Source: SAR92 clade bacterium (GTDB lineage: Bacteria; Pseudomonadota; Gammaproteobacteria; Pseudomonadales; Porticoccaceae). From it: a stretch of 49,780 nucleotides of DNA. This document shows positions 8,991-18,638 of this stretch, one piece after another. Position numbers and translations under genes: made by a program. The stretch spans positions 1 through 49,780 of the forward strand of contig JACNKP010000019.1 in NCBI GenBank assembly GCA_014381985.1. Direction: 5' to 3'. Position 1 is the first letter of the stretch. Each line of letters opens with the position of its first letter. The notes below the pieces were generated by a model. The model was not told where the DNA came from. It saw only the letters and a list, made by a program, of their open reading frames with translations, and did no database searches.

Positions 8991-10439
8991 ATGTTAAGAC
9001 TTTTAATCACCCTGCTACTCACATACTGGTGTTTTTTAGCTCCGACGAATCTCGCGCTAGCAAAAGAGATTGAATTACCACTTCTTGGTGACAGTAGCTC
9101 TGGAATTGTATCTAAACAACAAGAGTACCAACTCGGCCGGACTTGGCTAAAAGTCTTCCGTAGTCGTGTTACAGAGCACGATGACCCTTTGATGCAGCTT
9201 TACTTCGAAGAGCTGATTTACAATTTGGCCGTCTTCAGTGATCTAGAAAACCCGGAACTCGAACTAGTCATCATAAAAAACCCCACGATGAACGCATTTG
9301 CCGTGCCAGGCGGTGTGGTTGGAATACATACGGGGTTGTTTGCCTTTGCCGAAAATGAGGATCAGATGGTGTCAGTATTGGCTCATGAACTTGCCCATCT
9401 GAGCCAAAGACATTTCGCGCGGGGACTCGAAGCACGACGATCATCATCAATGGTGACACTTGCAGGGCTATTAGCCGGGCTCGTTGTTGCAGCAACAGTG
9501 GGTGGAGATGCCGGAATGGCTGCAATCAGTGCCAGCCAGGCTTACGCCGCAGAAAGCCAGCTTAGGTACAGTAGATCTAACGAGCAAGAAGCCGATCGGA
9601 TTGGGCTACAAACAATGGAAAGGTCAGGGCGAGATCCTGCCGCTGCGGGGGATATGTTTGAGACATTGCTCTCCAAAACACGCTATTCAGGAACTCGCAT
9701 ACCTGAGTTTTTATTAACCCACCCTGTCACCGAGAAGCGCATCGCTGATGCCCGAGGTCGAAGCATGGGTTCATCGAGACGTCACTATATTGAACATCCT
9801 GACTATTACCTGATGCAGGCTCGAGCAATTGTGGCGATGGACAGCTCTACAAAAATTAGCATCACAAAATTCCAAACGGAACTGAAAAATAACACGCTAC
9901 GGCCTGATGCTGCGAACTATGGATTAGCGCTAGCGTACTTGAACGCCGGTGAATTCATCAAGGCTGAGAGACTGATCGCTGCGCTGCTGGCAGAGCACCC
10001 GCGGCAGATCGCTTATCAATATACCGACATCGAAATAGATCTTGCGCAAGAGAATTATGCGACAGCACTCTCTAAACTTAACGGACTATTAGCGCTAACG
10101 CCAAACAACTATCCCCTCATGGCGCTAGAGAGTGAGATTCTTTGGCAAGACCATCAGTATGAAAAATCAGCGACAGTATTAACGCTTCTGACCCGTAATC
10201 GACCTGAAGACCCTATGCTTTGGTATCGGCTTGCCGAGGTGCGCGGACTGGCAGGCAATATTTCAGGGGTTCATGAAGCGCGAGCGGAGTACTTTATATT
10301 GGTAGGTGCGTTCGACCTGGCTAGAGAACAACTGGGATTGGCTACAAAGCTGGTAACTGCTGACTTCAAACGCTCAGCCATCGTCAGTCAACGCCTTAGG
10401 GATGTGGTTTCAATGGAAGAAAAAGCTAAGCGACTTTAA
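8991..10439 (+). CDS. bepA: Periplasmic M48 metalloprotease/chaperone, BepA (YfgC)-like
   Basis: BepA-type proteins assist outer-membrane assembly by maturing or degrading LptD and BAM substrates in the periplasm. I prefer the ATG at 8991 because it begins a signal peptide at once ([24 protein letters not shown]); an ATG at 8943 would add 16 residues before it. In this numbering the zinc site is HELAH at 132-136, with the third ligand in [10 protein letters not shown] about 65 residues later. The insert [16 protein letters not shown] is typical of the family. Residues from about 250 onward form TPR-like helices ([21 protein letters not shown] and later units). The stop codon overlaps the nadA stop on the other strand. 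Gene order with perM and nadA is conserved in relatives. Confidence 0.93.
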   Translation: MLRLLITLLLTYWCFLAPTNLALAKEIELPLLGDSSSGIVSKQQEYQLGRTWLKVFRSRVTEHDDPLMQLYFEELIYNLAVFSDLENPELELVIIKNPTMNAFAVPGGVVGIHTGLFAFAENEDQMVSVLAHELAHLSQRHFARGLEARRSSSMVTLAGLLAGLVVAATVGGDAGMAAISASQAYAAESQLRYSRSNEQEADRIGLQTMERSGRDPAAAGDMFETLLSKTRYSGTRIPEFLLTHPVTEKRIADARGRSMGSSRRHYIEHPDYYLMQARAIVAMDSSTKISITKFQTELKNNTLRPDAANYGLALAYLNAGEFIKAERLIAALLAEHPRQIAYQYTDIEIDLAQENYATALSKLNGLLALTPNNYPLMALESEILWQDHQYEKSATVLTLLTRNRPEDPMLWYRLAEVRGLAGNISGVHEARAEYFILVGAFDLAREQLGLATKLVTADFKRSAIVSQRLRDVVSMEEKAKRL

Positions 10440-11506
10440 TCTAAATGATGTGCTTTAAATGTCATCATTCTATCTAGGGACTGCATCGCAAGAGTTGCAA
10501 CAGCGGGATCGACGAAGACTTCGTTACTGCCTTGTTCCAAGCATGACAGCAAGTTTTGCAAACTGTTCATACCCATCCAAGGGCAGCTGGCACAGCTTCG
10601 GCAAGAGGCGCCACTGCCCCCTGTAGGGGCTATAAGTAGTTGCTTATTTGGCACTGACTGCTGCATTTTATAAAAAATACCCTGATCTGTAGCCACAATC
10701 AGTTGCTTGTTAGGCAACGTTGTTGCCGCCCCGATAAGCTGTGACGTAGACCCAGTAACGTCGGCAATACTCACAACTGAGCCTGGTGATTCAGGATGGA
10801 CTAGCACCGCAGCATCTGGATAGATTTGCTTAAGATCTAAAATACCCTTAGCTTTGAACTCCTCATGGACGATACAGCTTCCATCCCATAGCAGCATATC
10901 AGCGCCTGTCTCTTTCTGAACATAACCACCAAGATACTTATCTGGCGCCCAGAGGATTTTTTCACCGAGACTGTCAAGATAATCAACAACCTCAACGGCA
11001 ATACTTGAAGTTACAACCCAGTCAGCTCGAGCTTTGACAGCCGCGGATGTGTTGGCATATACCACCACCGTTCTATCGGGGTGCTCATCGCAAAAGGCAG
11101 AGAACTCGTCAGCAGGACAACCCACGTCTAACGAGCAAGTTGCTTCGAGGGTTGGCATCACCACTCGCTTTTGTGGCGTCAAAATCTTTGCAGTCTCACC
11201 CATAAATTTAACGCCAGCCACAACCAGTGTCTGAGCATCGTGATTGGCACCAAAGCGCGCCATCTCTAGGGAGTCAGAAACCGTACCACCCGTCTCCTCT
11301 GCGAGTTGTTGAATTAGCGGGTCGGTATAATAATGAGCAATAAGCACTGCATTTTTGGAAGCCAATTCAGACTTTATTCTGCCCTTGAGGCGCTCTAGAT
11401 CAGATTTATCGATACTGTTCGCCGAGGGCACCTTAGTGAGGTACTCTTCAACGACGCGGCGCTGACTTTCTACCGCTATTTCTGCATTTTTCTGCTGTAT
11501 CAACAT
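10436..11506 (-). CDS. nadA: Quinolinate synthase A
   Basis: NadA condenses iminoaspartate with dihydroxyacetone phosphate to make quinolinate for de novo NAD synthesis and carries a [4Fe-4S] cluster. The 356-residue protein has the three cluster-Cys regions: [15 protein letters not shown], the CIVHEEF segment, and [16 protein letters not shown] near the C-terminus. Other landmarks are [31 protein letters not shown] and the VHPESP and STSQLI active-site segments. The start region has only a weak ribosome binding site. Its TAA overlaps the TAA of the convergent protease gene by two bases. A 38-codon membrane peptide gene ends 25 bases upstream on the same strand and may share its transcript. 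Confidence 0.97.
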   Translation of the reverse strand: MLIQQKNAEIAVESQRRVVEEYLTKVPSANSIDKSDLERLKGRIKSELASKNAVLIAHYYTDPLIQQLAEETGGTVSDSLEMARFGANHDAQTLVVAGVKFMGETAKILTPQKRVVMPTLEATCSLDVGCPADEFSAFCDEHPDRTVVVYANTSAAVKARADWVVTSSIAVEVVDYLDSLGEKILWAPDKYLGGYVQKETGADMLLWDGSCIVHEEFKAKGILDLKQIYPDAAVLVHPESPGSVVSIADVTGSTSQLIGAATTLPNKQLIVATDQGIFYKMQQSVPNKQLLIAPTGGSGASCRSCASCPWMGMNSLQNLLSCLEQGSNEVFVDPAVATLAMQSLDRMMTFKAHHLD

Positions 11507-11531
11507 CGCTCAGAGGTCTCGAGTCTTACAC

Positions 11532-11648
11532 CTAAAATCTGGAAAGCCAATAAACAACGGCCGTTACTACGATAAGTAATATTGCAACCGCCGCGATGGC
11601 GTCAGCCTTTGAGTCAACGCCTTCCTGTGGGGTATGATGGTCAGTCAT
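11532..11648 (-). CDS. Predicted 38-residue single-helix membrane peptide
   Basis: This short reading frame begins MTDHHTPQEGVDSKADAIAAV and ends VVYWLSRF before a TAG. It has a polar, acidic N-terminus of about 15 residues and one clear hydrophobic helix (about residues 17-35, rich in A, V, I and L) ending in an aromatic-basic WLSRF belt. The composition suits a small inner-membrane protein with a cytoplasmic N-terminus. It lies just upstream of nadA on the same strand. A possible AGG lies about 10 bases before the ATG. I do not recognise a named family. It may be a real conserved micro-protein, but its size leaves room for chance. Confidence 0.5.
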   Translation of the reverse strand: MTDHHTPQEGVDSKADAIAAVAILLIVVTAVVYWLSRF

Positions 11649-11950
11649 TGTTAAGAGCCTAATAGTCTTTTGGGGACAGCATTTTACCAACCAAACAGCA
11701 ACCTGTCTTGCTTTCTTGGCACTTCATTTGAAAATTATAGGTATACCCCTCACTAGGACTAGAATAATAGTCACAATCTAGATTCCGGTATTGTGATTGC
11801 CTGATCTGCTCTTTAAACTACCGTTTATCTTAGTCATTAACGAGCTTGCTGGAAATCGCCTAATAAAAGATTTAGAACTCTAAGTTTCTTATTGGCTCTC
11901 GTAAAAATTAACTGACTAGGCACTCTAAACTTACAGCTTTTGATTAAACG
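11649..11950. other. Intergenic region between the small membrane ORF and the antiporter gene
   Basis: About 300 bases between divergent genes. I see no RNA gene, no hairpin with a T-run and no convincing open frame. It presumably holds the promoters for the nadA unit (minus strand) and the antiporter gene (plus strand). I could not identify good -35/-10 pairs by eye. Confidence 0.4.
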
Positions 11951-13126
11951 ATGGGCGCTATGCATAACGACGTTATACAAATCTTTTTCCTTATCTTCAC
12001 TGGCGGAGCCGTCGTTGCGTCGATGGCCCTATTCGGCCGACAACCTCTTCTAGTTGCCTATATCGTGCTGGGCGCTGTAATAGGGCCCTATGGGTTGGGC
12101 TGGGTGTCAGATGTCGAGCTAATAGGGCAAATTGGTAGTATAGGAATAATATTTTTATTATTTTTGTTGGGCCTCGATATGCAGCCTCAGATTCTGTTGA
12201 GAGTACTACGTGAGGTCACGCATGTAACACTGATCAGTTCAACTCTCTTTGCGCTCATAGGTTTTGTGGTAGGCCACCTATTTGGGTACTCTCACATCGA
12301 AAGCATCATTATTGGTATTGCCATGATGTTCTCAAGCACGATTATTGGTATCAAATTACTACCGACCACTGCGCTACATCACAAACATTCTGGTGAGTTA
12401 ATGGTTGGCATGCTGCTGATGCAGGACTTCCTAGCTATCTTCGTATTACTGTTACTTATATCGGGGGATCTAAGCAATGGGAATCTGCTGCCGTTAGGTA
12501 AAAGCCTTGTCGCTCTGCCCGCTTTAGTTGGGGGTTGTTTCGTTGCCGTAAAAATAGTCCTGCAGCCCCTATTTGCAAGGTTTGATCGAATTGGTGAATA
12601 TGTATTCTTGCTAGCATTAGGCTGGTGTTTGGGTATCGCAGAACTAGCAGAGTATTCAGGCCTGTCACGTGAAATCGGCGCTTTTGTGGCAGGGATCTCG
12701 ATCGCAACAAGCCCCATTTCCCAATATATCGCGCTTAACCTAAAACCACTAAGAGACTTCTTCTTGATTTTGTTTTTCTTTTCGCTGGGAAGCGGCTTTG
12801 ACCTTTCATTAATTCCAGCCATAGCGATAGCTGCAGGCCTGCTAGCAGCGCTGATGCTAACAATCAAGCCCCTGACTTACCACTGGCTACTAAAGTCACA
12901 GAGCGAAACCGAGGCCTTAGCCTGGGATATAGGATTTAGACTAGGCCAAAATAGTGAGTTCTCTCTAATGATCGCCTACCTCGCCTTTAACACAGGCTTG
13001 ATAGGCTCCCATACTTCCCACTTAATCCAAGGAACTGCAATTCTTACTTTCTTGATTTCAAGCTATATTGTTGTTCTAAACTTCCCGACCCCAATTGCAA
13101 TAAACGACAAGCTTCGACGGGACTAA
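11951..13126 (+). CDS. Kef-type cation:proton antiporter, membrane domain only
   Basis: The 391-residue protein is almost entirely transmembrane, with about 12 predicted helices, and has the Na+/H+ exchanger (CPA2) fold pattern. Landmarks are LLVAYIVLGAVIGPYGLGWV, IGIIFLLFLLGLDMQP, MMFSSTIIGIKLL, MVGMLLMQDFLAIFVLLLL, SREIGAFVAGISIATSP and FFLILFFFSLGSGFDLS. These match KefB/KefC/YbaL membrane domains, which exchange K+ or Na+ for H+. The C-terminal TrkA-N/RCK regulatory domain of Kef proteins is missing; the protein ends shortly after the last helix. The start is uncertain: ATG codons at 11951 and 11960 are both possible, and neither has a strong ribosome binding site. Ion specificity cannot be read from the sequence. 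Confidence 0.85.
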   Translation: MGAMHNDVIQIFFLIFTGGAVVASMALFGRQPLLVAYIVLGAVIGPYGLGWVSDVELIGQIGSIGIIFLLFLLGLDMQPQILLRVLREVTHVTLISSTLFALIGFVVGHLFGYSHIESIIIGIAMMFSSTIIGIKLLPTTALHHKHSGELMVGMLLMQDFLAIFVLLLLISGDLSNGNLLPLGKSLVALPALVGGCFVAVKIVLQPLFARFDRIGEYVFLLALGWCLGIAELAEYSGLSREIGAFVAGISIATSPISQYIALNLKPLRDFFLILFFFSLGSGFDLSLIPAIAIAAGLLAALMLTIKPLTYHWLLKSQSETEALAWDIGFRLGQNSEFSLMIAYLAFNTGLIGSHTSHLIQGTAILTFLISSYIVVLNFPTPIAINDKLRRD

Positions 13127-13132
13127 ATGGAC

Positions 13133-14224
13133 TTAGAGGGGTCTATTAGAGCCTTGAGTCAATCTAGACCACCATCGGACTAAGAGACGATCAGCGCCCT
13201 CCTCAGCGGCTATACCTAATCGTTCATGCAGCTTTTTCTTGAAGACATAAGCCACCTCAAACACGTCAGCCTCTTCGACCCGAGACATCAGGTACTCATC
13301 ACTGGTTTGGATGTCATCAACAAGCGACATGGCTAAGGCTCTTGATCCAAACCAAATTTCACCCGTAGCTATTTTGTCAATATCCACCTGAGGTCTGCGC
13401 TCTGAGACATAATCCTTGAATAGCTGGTGAGTGTCATCCAACTCCTCTACGAATTTTTCACGGCCTTTATCTGTGTTCTCTCCAAACATTGTCAACGTCC
13501 GCTTGTGCTCACCGGCGGTTAATACTTCAAATTCCACATCGTGCTTTTTTAACAGCTTATTGAAATTAGGAATCTGTGCCACCACCCCAATCGAGCCGAT
13601 AATTGCGAAGGGAGCAGCTAGAATTTTATCAGCCACGCAAGCCATCATGTAACCCCCGCTGGCGGCCACTCTGTCAACGCATATCGTTAACGGGATATTT
13701 TTCTTGCGTAATCTATCTAGTTGACTGCTGGCAAGGCCGTAGCTATGCACCATGCCGCCTGGGCTTTCTAACTTTAATAGAACCTCATCATTACTGTTGG
13801 CCTGGGTCAGAATTGCCGTAATTTCTTCGCGCAGGTGTTCAACCGCCGCCGCGCTGATATTGCCATTAAAATTAAGCACGAAGACTTTACTTTTTGGTTT
13901 TTTCTCGTGGCTGTCTTGGGATGCACTCGCGCTCTTAGCCGCCTTTTTGTCTGCAGCAATCTGTTTCTTTTTAGCCTTGTGTAATTTCTTCTCTTGCGCT
14001 TTTTGATGCACCTCATCCGTTGTAGCCAGCAACATAGTTTCTTTAAGATCCTCAAACTGTGGGTTCAGCGGAGTGATCTCAAGGTGGCCTTTCCCTGGGC
14101 CGACCTTATTTTTCTGACTAGCACTGACAATCACACTAACAATCACAATAAAGGCCACTAACATCGTCGCGACTTTGGCAAAAAACAACCCATATTCATA
14201 TAAAAATTCCAAACCAGACTCCAA
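13133..14224 (-). CDS. sohB: Inner-membrane S49 protease SohB
   Basis: SohB is a signal-peptide-peptidase-A relative anchored in the inner membrane with its protease domain in the periplasm. The 363-residue protein has an N-terminal helix (about 15-36), a very lysine- and alanine-rich linker (about 73-113) and an S49 domain with VFVLNFNGNI, the KLESPGGMVHSYGLA oxyanion segment, catalytic S189 in RVAASGGYMMA, and catalytic K241 in GEHKRTLTMFGENT. The Ser-Lys spacing fits the family. It is convergent with the antiporter gene, with only six bases between stops. Physiological substrates are not known. Confidence 0.94.
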   Translation of the reverse strand: MESGLEFLYEYGLFFAKVATMLVAFIVIVSVIVSASQKNKVGPGKGHLEITPLNPQFEDLKETMLLATTDEVHQKAQEKKLHKAKKKQIAADKKAAKSASASQDSHEKKPKSKVFVLNFNGNISAAAVEHLREEITAILTQANSNDEVLLKLESPGGMVHSYGLASSQLDRLRKKNIPLTICVDRVAASGGYMMACVADKILAAPFAIIGSIGVVAQIPNFNKLLKKHDVEFEVLTAGEHKRTLTMFGENTDKGREKFVEELDDTHQLFKDYVSERRPQVDIDKIATGEIWFGSRALAMSLVDDIQTSDEYLMSRVEEADVFEVAYVFKKKLHERLGIAAEEGADRLLVRWWSRLTQGSNRPL

Positions 14225-14282
14225 ATTGTAAATAGTTCTTTATATTAAACGCTCTTATACAATGCAAGCAATAGCGCCGTTA

Positions 14283-15137
14283 TCAGCCGTACTTAGCTTT
14301 CGATTCCATGACAAACTGCTCGATCAAGCGTCCTGCCATGATAGTCGGGGGGGCAATAACATCGGGTAGCTGGTCATACCTATGCCAGTTTGCCTCCGCT
14401 ATCTCTACACCATCGATTTTGATTACGTCCGTCTTTGCCTCAGCCATATAGCCCAGCATTAATTGACCTGGATACGGCCATGCCTGGCTGCCAACATATC
14501 GAATATTCTCAATCTCGATACCGACTTCTTCGAACACCTCGCGATGAAGTGCCTGCTCAGCACTCTCGCCGGCCTCAATAAATCCAGCGAGCGTACTAAA
14601 CCTATTCTCAGGCCAGTTGGGATGCCGAGCAAATAGGCATTTATCATCCTTGATAACCGCCACAATGACACAAGGTGAGATTCTCGGATACTGCTGAATA
14701 TCACATGAATGACATTGGAGTGCATGCTCTGTCTCTGAAACAACGTTAGGCTGTCCACAAGACCCACAATACTTATGCTTAACTTGCCAATCCAAAAGCT
14801 GCAAAGCCCGACAAATAAGCGAGAACTCTGCGTCTTGCGATTTAGCGAGTACAGATCTTAATTCAACTCGGGTAAAACCATCTATTGCTGCAGCCTCTGG
14901 GATCAACTCCCATACTTCACAGTCGCGGTCCTGCCATTGTCCAATACAAATACTGCGTTCACGAAAAAATTTGAGCGACTCGGCCTGATCGATATCAATA
15001 GCTATAGACCCCACCCCAGCAGAGTTGTCCGATGCTATCAATAAGTCGCCGTCGATCACTGCCACAATCCACTTATTACTGCTCCCGATTGGTTTTGAAC
15101 CAGCATAAAAACCGTTTAGCTGTAAAGGTGCAAGCAC
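14283..15137 (-). CDS. nudC: NAD+ diphosphatase / NADH pyrophosphatase NudC
   Basis: NudC cleaves NAD(H) to NMN(H) and AMP, and in E. coli removes NAD caps from RNA. The 284-residue protein has a zinc ribbon (C124, C127, C142, C145 in CGSCGQP...CHSC), then QYPRISPCVIVAV and a Nudix box at about 185-206 (GFIEAGESAEQALHREVFEEVG). The family-specific motif downstream of the Nudix box reads SQAWPYPGQLMLGY (217-230), close to the usual SQPWPFPxS. The chosen start is a GTG with AGAGG about 10 bases upstream. It lies 58 bases before the sohB start on the same strand and is divergent from nhaB. Confidence 0.95.
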   Translation of the reverse strand: MLAPLQLNGFYAGSKPIGSSNKWIVAVIDGDLLIASDNSAGVGSIAIDIDQAESLKFFRERSICIGQWQDRDCEVWELIPEAAAIDGFTRVELRSVLAKSQDAEFSLICRALQLLDWQVKHKYCGSCGQPNVVSETEHALQCHSCDIQQYPRISPCVIVAVIKDDKCLFARHPNWPENRFSTLAGFIEAGESAEQALHREVFEEVGIEIENIRYVGSQAWPYPGQLMLGYMAEAKTDVIKIDGVEIAEANWHRYDQLPDVIAPPTIMAGRLIEQFVMESKAKYG

Positions 15138-15342
15138 AAGAATTAAGCCTCTAAATATGATTCGAATTTAACCTCCAGCCCTTGCAAAAACAGAGGAGTA
15201 AAGATAAGGTTTGCCGCTACTAAAAAGTGATGTAAGTCTAGCATGGTTGGCTACGATGTTTTACTGTACTGACTGGTAAATTGGCTACACCGCTGCCCCA
15301 TATAAATTTACTTTACATGCAACATAAAAAAGGAATTCATAG

Positions 15343-16848
15343 ATGACACCGACGCTCTCCCAGGCTTTTAAAAAGAACTTTTTAGGTAACTCCCCCGGTT
15401 GGTATGAAGCCGCGATCATTGCGTTTCTGATTTTAAATCCCATTATGCTTTATATCTTTGGTCCCTTTATCACAGGCTGGGCACTAATAGCTGAATTTAT
15501 CTTTACCCTATCGATGGCTTTAAAATGCTACCCACTTCAACCTGGCGGCCTATTAGCCATTGAAGCTATTATTCTCGGAATGGCGAGCCCAGAAGCGGTC
15601 TACCAAGAGGTCGCGGCCAACCTGCAAGTCATTTTGCTGCTGATGTTTATGGTTGCTGGCATTTATTTTATGAGAGATATGCTGTTGTTTGTTTTCACTA
15701 AACTTTTACTTAACGTGAAATCAAAAACAACCCTTTCATTCATGTTTTGCTTTTCAGGGGCTTTTTTATCCGCCTTTTTAGATGCTTTAACAGTTACTGC
15801 CGTCTTAATCACCATAGCCGTTGGGTTCTACTCCGTTTACCACAAGGTCGCCTCAGGCAGAAAGATTGTTGATGAGGATCACGATCATAGTGATGACGAA
15901 AGGCTGCAGGATAATCATCGGAGTAATCTAGAGGATTTTAGAGCTTTTTTGCGAAGCCTGATCATGCATGGTGCTGTTGGTACTGCTTTAGGTGGTGTTT
16001 GCACTACGGTGGGCGAACCACAAAATTTGTTAATCGCAGAAAGAGCGGGCTGGGAGTTTATTGAATTCTTCATGCGTATGGCACCCGTCACTATGCCAGT
16101 ACTATTTTGCGGATTGATATGCTGTGTCCTGTTAGAAAAGTTCAAGGTATTCGGTTATGGAGCCGAGCTACCCGATGAGGTTCGTGAGGTGCTCCAGCAA
16201 TCAAGTGATAATGACACTGCTAAGCGGACCCAATATGATAAGGCGGCTCTCATCGTTCAAGTCATTGTTGCGGTTATTCTGATTCTGGGTCTTGCCTTTC
16301 ACTGGGCAGCCGTAGGCTTGATCGGCCTTATGGTCATCATCCTTTTAACGTCATTTAACGGTATTACTGAAGAGCATCGTATAGGGAGCGCATTTGAAGA
16401 GGCGCTGCCCTTTACTGCGCTCTTAGTCGTATTTTTCGCTATCGTTGCAGTGATTCATGAACAGCATCTATTTTCGCCCGTTATCACTTGGGTCTTAGCC
16501 CAAGATCCAGCCATTCAGCCGGCCGTATTTTTCCTTGCAAACGGATTGCTATCCGCTATCAGTGACAATGTATTTGTTGCTACGGTTTATATTAATGAGG
16601 TTAGGGCCGTGTTTGATGCAGGTGATATAACTCGAGATCATTTTGACAAACTCGTTGTAGCTATAAATACCGGCACTAATCTACCTAGTGTAGCAACGCC
16701 AAATGGACAGGCGGCTTTCTTGTTTTTACTAACGTCTGCCTTGGCACCATTGATAAGACTATCCTATATGCGGATGGTTATTATGGCTCTACCCTATACT
16801 ATCGTGCTGACTACTGTAGGGTTACTTGGGGTTCTTTACGCGCTCTAA
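15343..16848 (+). CDS. nhaB: Na+/H+ antiporter NhaB
   Basis: NhaB exports Na+ in exchange for protons at the inner membrane. The 501-residue protein begins with the family N-terminus [19 protein letters not shown] and continues through about 12 hydrophobic helices. Conserved segments include [102 protein letters not shown] and [24 protein letters not shown]. Length agrees with E. coli NhaB (about 513). AAGGA lies nine bases before the ATG. A strong terminator follows. Presence of NhaB suits a sodium-rich habitat, but that is inference. Confidence 0.97.
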   Translation: MTPTLSQAFKKNFLGNSPGWYEAAIIAFLILNPIMLYIFGPFITGWALIAEFIFTLSMALKCYPLQPGGLLAIEAIILGMASPEAVYQEVAANLQVILLLMFMVAGIYFMRDMLLFVFTKLLLNVKSKTTLSFMFCFSGAFLSAFLDALTVTAVLITIAVGFYSVYHKVASGRKIVDEDHDHSDDERLQDNHRSNLEDFRAFLRSLIMHGAVGTALGGVCTTVGEPQNLLIAERAGWEFIEFFMRMAPVTMPVLFCGLICCVLLEKFKVFGYGAELPDEVREVLQQSSDNDTAKRTQYDKAALIVQVIVAVILILGLAFHWAAVGLIGLMVIILLTSFNGITEEHRIGSAFEEALPFTALLVVFFAIVAVIHEQHLFSPVITWVLAQDPAIQPAVFFLANGLLSAISDNVFVATVYINEVRAVFDAGDITRDHFDKLVVAINTGTNLPSVATPNGQAAFLFLLTSALAPLIRLSYMRMVIMALPYTIVLTTVGLLGVLYAL

Positions 16849-16874
16849 CACTTAATATCACATCAACAGTGGTA

Positions 16875-16907
16875 CAAAAAAACCGGGCTTTTAGGCCCGG
16901 TTTTTTT
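16875..16907. terminator. Bidirectional rho-independent terminator
   Basis: A GC stem CCGGGC (16883-16888) pairs with GCCCGG (16895-16900) across a six-base TTTTAG loop. The stem is flanked by a run of A on the left and seven T on the right, so it works in both directions. It separates the convergent nhaB and fadD genes and is the clearest intrinsic terminator in the window. Confidence 0.93.
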
Positions 16908-16925
16908 CAAATAAAGCTTGCTAGT

Positions 16926-18584
16926 TTAGAGCCCTTTGAGGTCCTTGCGCAGAACCTTGCCTACATTGGTCATCGGTAATGAGTCGCGAAATTCTATGAC
17001 TTTGGGAACTTTGTAACCCGCCATATTTTTCTTGCAAAACTCGATGACCTGAGACTCAGTCAGTGAAGAATTAGATCTGACAATAAACATTTTAACGACC
17101 TCACCTGCCTTGTCATCGGGAACGCCCACAGCGGCGCATTGGGATACATCTTGATGCGTAGTGAGCACCTGCTCAAGTTCATTGGGATAAACATTAAAGC
17201 CCGACACAATAATCATATCTTTGAGCCGGTCAACGATTGTAATGTAACCCTCATTGTCCACTGTCACAATGTCACCCGTATGTAACCAACCTTCAACAAC
17301 AGTCTGGGCTGTTTGCTCAGGCTGGTTCCAGTAGCCGGCCATGACCTGGGCGCCACGGATACATAACTCGCCAACGCCGTCAACGGGCTGCTCATTGCCC
17401 GCCTCATCAATGACCTTGATCTCTGTCCCAGGAATGGGTATCCCCGCGGTGCCAATCCGTTCAAAGCCAGGTGGATTCATTGAAATTATAGGTGAGGACT
17501 CAGTCATCCCATAACCTTCACTCACAATACACCCAGTGACTTTTTGCCATCGATCTGCTACTGATTTCATAAGTGGCATTCCGCCAGACAGCGTCATCTT
17601 GAGCTGATCAAAATCAAGTCGACGAAAATCTTTATTTTCTAACAGCGCAACAAACAAGGAATTCAAACCACAAAAAATCTGAATTTTCGATCTCTTGATC
17701 GCCTTGATCAATAACGGGATGTTGCGAGGGTCAGGAATCAATACCGAGTGACCCCGAAGTGCTGGCAATACACCAACACAGAGTGAGAACGCATATATAT
17801 GGTAAAGCGGGAGCGGTAGCGCTGTGACGCTATATCTTGCCGACTCAGGTGCAACTGATATGACATCCAATGCCTGAGCGACATTGGCAGTCAAACAGGA
17901 CTGCGTCAGCATAACCCCTTTAGATGGGCCAGTAGTCCCACCGGTGTATTGCAGAGCGCAAATATCATCCACGGAGGCCCTGTGATTACCATAGCTGGTG
18001 CCACCGGCTAATAAATCCTTAAAATCAATGATGTCTTGGCCTTTAATTTTTGGCCTCTTACCCATTAACATCATTAGCCCTCCCAGCAACTTTTGTTTTG
18101 AGGGCGACATTAGATCTAGGGGGCGAGTAACGATAATGTGTTCAACGCTGGTTTGAGGCGCAGCCTCAGCAAGGACGTCATAAAACTGATCCAGAACAAT
18201 CACCGCCCTTACGCCAGCATCATTAAACTGATGGACCAATTCCCTCACTGAATACATCGGATTAGTATTAACAATCACCAAACCCAGTTTCATTGCAGCT
18301 ATTGCAACGACTGGATATTGAATCAGATTTGGAAGTTGGATGGCGATTCGATCACCGGCCTGTAACTTGAGGCGTTTCTGCAGGTAACTGGCTACTCTTC
18401 GCGACAGCTGATCTATTTCACCATAGCTAAGGGTTTGCCCCAAACAGGTGAACGCAGGCTTAGAGGTTGAATCGGATACAGCCTCAGTCCACACCTGTAA
18501 CATTGACCGCGCCGGCAGAGCTGGCTGCGCAGTAGATAGACCTACTTTCTTCTGAGCCTGGGTGACAGCTGACTTAATTAACAT
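16926..18584 (-). CDS. fadD: Long-chain fatty acid-CoA ligase FadD
   Basis: The 552-residue enzyme activates fatty acids to acyl-CoA through an acyl-adenylate. The P-loop-like AMP motif is LQYTGGTTGPSKGVMLTQ. The later motifs are SEGYGMTESSPIISMNP (A5), GYWNQPEQTAQTVVEGWLHTGDI (A7), IVDRLKDMIIVSGFNVYPNELE (A8, the FACS signature region) and the C-terminal lysine in PMTNVGKVLRKDLK. There is no signal peptide; FadD acts at the inner face of the membrane. It lies 54 bases downstream of the VWA gene on the same strand. Substrate chain length is inferred from family resemblance. Confidence 0.93.
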   Translation of the reverse strand: MLIKSAVTQAQKKVGLSTAQPALPARSMLQVWTEAVSDSTSKPAFTCLGQTLSYGEIDQLSRRVASYLQKRLKLQAGDRIAIQLPNLIQYPVVAIAAMKLGLVIVNTNPMYSVRELVHQFNDAGVRAVIVLDQFYDVLAEAAPQTSVEHIIVTRPLDLMSPSKQKLLGGLMMLMGKRPKIKGQDIIDFKDLLAGGTSYGNHRASVDDICALQYTGGTTGPSKGVMLTQSCLTANVAQALDVISVAPESARYSVTALPLPLYHIYAFSLCVGVLPALRGHSVLIPDPRNIPLLIKAIKRSKIQIFCGLNSLFVALLENKDFRRLDFDQLKMTLSGGMPLMKSVADRWQKVTGCIVSEGYGMTESSPIISMNPPGFERIGTAGIPIPGTEIKVIDEAGNEQPVDGVGELCIRGAQVMAGYWNQPEQTAQTVVEGWLHTGDIVTVDNEGYITIVDRLKDMIIVSGFNVYPNELEQVLTTHQDVSQCAAVGVPDDKAGEVVKMFIVRSNSSLTESQVIEFCKKNMAGYKVPKVIEFRDSLPMTNVGKVLRKDLKGL

Positions 18585-18638
18585 TTTTGCTCACAGTAAT
18601 TTGATCGTACGTAAAACAACAGCGAAGCATAGCTGTTG

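Noticed and set aside
12379-12867. 162-codon minus-strand frame inside the antiporter gene.
   Set aside because: It lies fully antisense to a well-supported membrane protein and its product is a low-complexity mixture with no recognisable domain.
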